Of a DNA stretch of 64,000 nucleotides, positions 61,187 through 64,000 are shown piece after piece. The notes below the pieces were generated by a model. That model saw only the letters and a list, made by a program, of their open reading frames with translations, searched no databases and had not been told where the DNA came from. The DNA is from Myxococcus stipitatus (GTDB lineage Bacteria; Myxococcota; Myxococcia; Myxococcales; Myxococcaceae), in the NCBI RefSeq assembly GCF_037414475.1, contig NZ_CP147913.1, positions 4,402,001 through 4,466,000 of the forward strand, given 5' to 3'. Every line of letters begins with the position of its first letter. Position 1 is the first letter of the stretch. The translations under genes and the position numbers were made by a program.

Positions 61187-62539
61187 ATGAGCTGGAAACA
61201 ACGATTGGAAAAGGCCGGCGAGGGCCACTACGTCCTGCCGAAGGCCAAGAGCATGCGGGTGGACGCGCACCTGTTCCTGTCCGACAAGCTGCTCTGGGGT
61301 GAGGGGCCCGACCTGCCGGGTCTCGAGGACGCCGTCTTCGACCAGGTGGTCAACGCCGCGTCCTTCCCCGGCGTCACCCGAGTCGCCGTCACCCCGGACT
61401 GTCACGTGGGTTATGGCGTCCCCATCGGCACCGTGGTGGAGACCGACGGCATCCTCCTGCCCACCGCCGCCGGCTACGACATCGGCTGCGGCATGGTGCA
61501 ATTGCAGACGACCCTCACCGCGGAAGACGTGGCGGACGCCGCCAAGCGCCGTCAGTGGATTGAGCAGGTGACCCGCCGCATCGCGGTGGGCGTGGGCGCC
61601 AGCCGCGTGCAGCAGCAGCGCAGGGTGTCCGACCGGGCCTTCGCCGACGTCGTGCGGCACGGCGCCAAGGCCCTGGGCCGAGGCTCCTCCGTCACCGAGC
61701 GCGACTTCATCCCCGTGGAGGATGACCGGGTGGACATCCCCGAGCGCGCCTTCGAGAAGCGCGGGCAGTTGGGCAGCCTGGGCGGCGGCAACCACTTCAC
61801 CGAGATGCAGGTCGATGAAGAGGGCCGCGTCTGGGTGATGCTCCACACCGGCAGCCGTGGCTTCGGGTGGAACATCGCCAAGCACTTCTTCGTGGAGGGC
61901 GCAGCCCAGCTCGGCCTCAAGAGCCGCAGCGAGGACTTCGTCTGGCTCGACGCCGACAGCCCGCTGGGCCGCGAGTACTGGAACCTCCACAACATGGCCG
62001 CCAACTTCGCCGTGGCCAACCGGCTCATCATCGGCGAGGCCGTGTGCGCCGCGCTGGAGGACGTGTTCGGCGGCACCGCGAGCGTCTACTACGAGATTTC
62101 GCACAACCTCATCCAGAAGGAGGATGGGAAGTTCGTCGCCCGCAAGGGCGCCACGCGTGCGTTCCCCGCCGGCCACCCCGCGCTCAAGAAGACGGACTGG
62201 GAAGGCACCGGGCATCCCATCCTGATTCCCGGCTCGATGGAGACCGGCAGCGCCATCCTGTTCGCGGAGGAAGGTGCGTCCAGGTCCATCTACTCGGTGA
62301 ACCACGGCGCCGGCCGCCGTATGTCTCGAGGCGAGGCGCGGCGCGTGCTCAAGCAGGACGCCACCGACGCGCGCATGGCCGAGTCCGGCATCATCCTCAA
62401 CACGCGGCACACCCCGCTCGACGAGTCCGGCCCCTGCTACAAGAACCTGGAGGACGTGCTGGAGACGGTGGAGATGGCGGGGCTGGCCAAGGTGGCGCGG
62501 CGGCTCAAGCCCGTGGCCTGCATCAAGGGCGCGGATTGA
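61187..62539 (+). CDS. rtcB: RNA ligase RtcB
   Basis: 450 residues from ATG 61187, with GGGGGAGGTC upstream; the longer frame to 61025 is not needed. It joins 2',3'-cyclic phosphate or 3'-phosphate RNA ends to 5'-OH with GTP. Motifs: PDCHVGYGVPIGTVVETDG, GYDIGCGMVQ, GSLGGGNHFTEMQ, HTGSRGFGWN and the guanylylation site VNHGAGRRMSRGEARR, with the active histidine. All metal ligands I know of are kept. No archease gene (its usual helper) and no RtcA or RtcR is adjacent, so it seems a stand-alone form. Confidence 0.95.
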   Translation: MSWKQRLEKAGEGHYVLPKAKSMRVDAHLFLSDKLLWGEGPDLPGLEDAVFDQVVNAASFPGVTRVAVTPDCHVGYGVPIGTVVETDGILLPTAAGYDIGCGMVQLQTTLTAEDVADAAKRRQWIEQVTRRIAVGVGASRVQQQRRVSDRAFADVVRHGAKALGRGSSVTERDFIPVEDDRVDIPERAFEKRGQLGSLGGGNHFTEMQVDEEGRVWVMLHTGSRGFGWNIAKHFFVEGAAQLGLKSRSEDFVWLDADSPLGREYWNLHNMAANFAVANRLIIGEAVCAALEDVFGGTASVYYEISHNLIQKEDGKFVARKGATRAFPAGHPALKKTDWEGTGHPILIPGSMETGSAILFAEEGASRSIYSVNHGAGRRMSRGEARRVLKQDATDARMAESGIILNTRHTPLDESGPCYKNLEDVLETVEMAGLAKVARRLKPVACIKGAD

Positions 62540-62608
62540 CCCACACCCGGTGGCACGTGGACTTCCTGGGGAGCCTGCTACAGTGGCGCCCCTCTGGAGT
62601 CCCACGAA

Positions 62609-63553
62609 ATGACCTCGTCGTCCCCCGCCGCCCGCGCCTCCATGTTGGGTTCCCGTGAGGCCGAGCTGGCTCGAGCAGAGAGTGATCTGTCCACCCAGGA
62701 GTCCCGTCTCGCGGAGCAGCTCACGCGAGCCCAGGCGGAGGCCGCCGCCCTCTCCACCCGGCTCGACGCGGTGAGGGCCGCGCTGGCCAAGGCGCACCAG
62801 GACCCGGACGCGGACCCGCAAATGGGTGAGCAGGCGTCCAGGCTCCAGGCCACACGGGTGCCCTCACTGAACGTGGACGCCGCGCGGGAGAAGGCCCTCG
62901 ACACACGCGAGAAGGCCCTGGAGGCACGCAAGCAGTTGGGCCTGGAGGCCCAGGCCGCGCTGCGCATCCAACAGGAGCAAATGGCCCAGGTGACGCGCGC
63001 GGTCGCGGACGCCGAGGCGGCCATGAAGCAGCAGGTGGAAGCCTCCGCGGCCCGGACGCGGGCGCGCCAGGAGGCCTCCACGCGCGCGCAGCAGGAGGCG
63101 GCTCGCGCGAGGCAGGCGGAGCTGGCCCGCGCCGCCACCGAGGCCAAGGCTCGGGGAGAGACAGTTCCCTCGGCCCCAGGGCCTGCCCGGACGAGCGGCG
63201 CGGAGGGCGTGGATGCGCGGCGCAACGGGCGCGTGCGGATGCACACGTCCATCGACATGCGCAGCGACTCGAACTTCTTCACCGGCTTCTCGATGGACAT
63301 CAGCGAGGGCGGCGTCTTCATCGCCACGGTGGACGCGGTGCCGCGCGGCACCCAGGTGGAGCTGGACTTCACGCTGCCCGGGGGCCGGCCCATGAAGGTG
63401 ACGGGCGTGGTGCGCTGGGTGCGCGAGGCCAACCCTCGCATGCCGGAGCTGATGCCGGGCGTGGGCGTCCAGTTCACCGGGCTGCCCGAGGAAGTGGCGT
63501 CCGTCATCTCGTCCTTCGTCACCACGCGTGACCCGATGTTCTATCCAGACTGA
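62609..63553 (+). CDS. PilZ-domain protein with long N-terminal coiled coil
   Basis: 314 residues from ATG 62609. Residues about 12-190 are a continuous heptad-like, Ala/Glu/Gln/Arg-rich helix (REAELARAESDLSTQESRL, AREKALDTREKALEARKQLG) with no membrane segment. The PilZ domain spans about 205-310: the c-di-GMP-binding RRNGRVRM (RxxxR) and MDISEGGVFIATVDAV (D/NxSxxG), then GGRPMKVTGVVRWVRE. Both ligand motifs are intact, so it should bind cyclic di-GMP and report it through the coiled coil. Such proteins act in myxobacterial motility and polysaccharide control, but no partner is adjacent. Confidence 0.92.
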   Translation: MTSSSPAARASMLGSREAELARAESDLSTQESRLAEQLTRAQAEAAALSTRLDAVRAALAKAHQDPDADPQMGEQASRLQATRVPSLNVDAAREKALDTREKALEARKQLGLEAQAALRIQQEQMAQVTRAVADAEAAMKQQVEASAARTRARQEASTRAQQEAARARQAELARAATEAKARGETVPSAPGPARTSGAEGVDARRNGRVRMHTSIDMRSDSNFFTGFSMDISEGGVFIATVDAVPRGTQVELDFTLPGGRPMKVTGVVRWVREANPRMPELMPGVGVQFTGLPEEVASVISSFVTTRDPMFYPD

Positions 63554-63614
63554 AGGCGGCGGACGCTTCGTCGGGTAGTCGACCCCATCGCTCGTGGGCC
63601 GGTGCAGGAACGGC

Positions 63615-63640
63615 GATGTCTGGCCATAAAGACAGACATC
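63615..63640. promoter_or_regulatory. Inverted repeat before the cupin gene
   Basis: GATGTCTG at 63615-63622 and CAGACATC at 63633-63640 form an 8-bp inverted repeat with a 10-base spacer, AT-rich in the middle, 8 bases before the cupin start. It could be an operator for the cupin gene or the end of the PilZ transcript. Confidence 0.4.
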
Positions 63641-63648
63641 AGGTTCCT

Positions 63649-64000
63649 ATGAGCGCGCCCACTCGCAGTCCCAATACCGCCACCGCCCGTCCACCTCGCT
63701 GGGATTCCCGCCGGCGCACCGAGCCCGCGTCCGAGGACACGTGCTCCAATGACACGGCCTCTCCGCCCGTCGTCGTCCCGGTGGACAAGGTCCACCTGGC
63801 CCAGGAGCTGACCCTCCTCACCGCACCCGACGCCTCCAGGGCCGTGGGCGCGCTCAATGGACAGCACGTCCAGTTGATGAAGCTCCACGGCGACGGAGCC
63901 TGGCGGCGGCACGAGCATGACGACACGCTCTTCCTGGTCCTCCATGGCCGGCTGCGCGTGGAGCTGCGCGAGCGCACCGTCGAGGTGGAGCCCGGCGAAC
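63649..64000 (+). CDS. Cupin-domain protein (cut by window edge)
   Basis: Open from ATG 63649 to the right edge. The first ~44 residues are Pro/Thr/Ser-rich and may not be used; GTG 63781 (MDKVHLAQELTLLTAPDASR by GTG) is another possible start. Then a single-domain cupin: NGQHVQLMKLHGDGAWRRHE with the HxH-like HEHDD, and DTLFLVLHGRLRVELRERTV. The metal motif HEHDDTLFLVLHG fits the small 'cupin_2' proteins of about 110-120 residues. The rest of the gene is outside the window. Confidence 0.75.
   Translation, partial: MSAPTRSPNTATARPPRWDSRRRTEPASEDTCSNDTASPPVVVPVDKVHLAQELTLLTAPDASRAVGALNGQHVQLMKLHGDGAWRRHEHDDTLFLVLHGRLRVELRERTVEVEPGE

Noticed and set aside
60911-62821. Minus-strand frame upstream of the small Cys/His protein (637 codons)
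   Set aside because: It is antisense to rtcB; only the last 115 codons from ATG 60910 make a sensible protein with a signal peptide.

Overview
The window is high-GC, gene-dense DNA that looks like a myxobacterium of the Myxococcus/Corallococcus/Pyxidicoccus type. The grounds are third codon positions that are almost all G or C, cysteine-rich lipoproteins with 'CGDG...CDDGN...GDGC' disulfide repeats, kinases of the Hanks type beside a sigma factor, PilZ and hybrid histidine kinases, and many single-gene TPR, FG-GAP and hotdog proteins. I cannot name the species. I found no rRNA, tRNA, CRISPR array, insertion sequence or integrase.

Layout. 1-3342: two related cysteine-rich surface lipoproteins (the first runs off the left edge). 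3586-8253: a four-gene minus-strand operon, mmsA - URC1 (GTP cyclohydrolase II-like) - URC4 (DUF1688) - upp. It matches the uracil-catabolism (URC) pathway known from yeasts, with an aldehyde dehydrogenase that could take the three-carbon product to acetyl-CoA. 8487-12063: a small conserved protein, an orphan TssB-TssC fusion related to the type VI sheath, a GNAT acetyltransferase, a barrel-gene remnant and a 55-residue secreted four-cysteine peptide. 12173-17821: two FtsX/MacB-type permeases, a cysteine desulfurase and an FG-GAP lipoprotein ending in a lysyl-oxidase domain. 18081-22663: a DHA2 drug exporter, a class III nucleotide cyclase and an M28 peptidase. 22910-28622: a possible 40-residue peptide, a three-PAS hybrid histidine kinase, a coupled amidohydrolase/MIP18-family pair and an MFS exporter.

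28644-35588: a catabolic locus resembling the acyclic-terpene (atu) system: biotin carboxylase/BCCP subunit, carboxyltransferase subunit and AtuA (DUF1446), facing a TetR regulator and an SDR oxidoreductase across a perfect 26-bp palindrome that is the obvious operator. 35629-44548: a type VI effector module, vgrG - TPR/proline-rich adaptor - PAAR-like Rhs toxin - probable immunity gene. The toxin tip and the immunity gene are visibly poorer in GC than everything around them. 44923-46076: TetR and DoxX. 46211-53215: deoxyhypusine-synthase-like protein, TPR lipoprotein, a 1131-residue beta-propeller/amidohydrolase and two hotdog thioesterases. 53343-54101: DUF4142 protein.

54118-58546: a signalling operon with a sigma factor, a small exported protein carrying a secretin-type N-terminal (RcpC/CpaC-like) domain, and two Ser/Thr kinases. 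Each kinase starts with an anti-sigma-like H-x3-C-x2-C motif and ends, beyond one membrane helix, with that same exported domain. 58769-64000: a TPR/proline-rich protein, a methyltransferase, a small cysteine/histidine-rich exported protein, RtcB RNA ligase, a coiled-coil PilZ protein and the start of a cupin gene cut by the right edge.

The most interesting units are the sigma/kinase/exported-domain operon, the URC-mmsA operon, the Rhs toxin-immunity module, the orphan TssB-TssC fusion, the bacterial lysyl-oxidase/FG-GAP protein and the palindrome-controlled atu-like locus.
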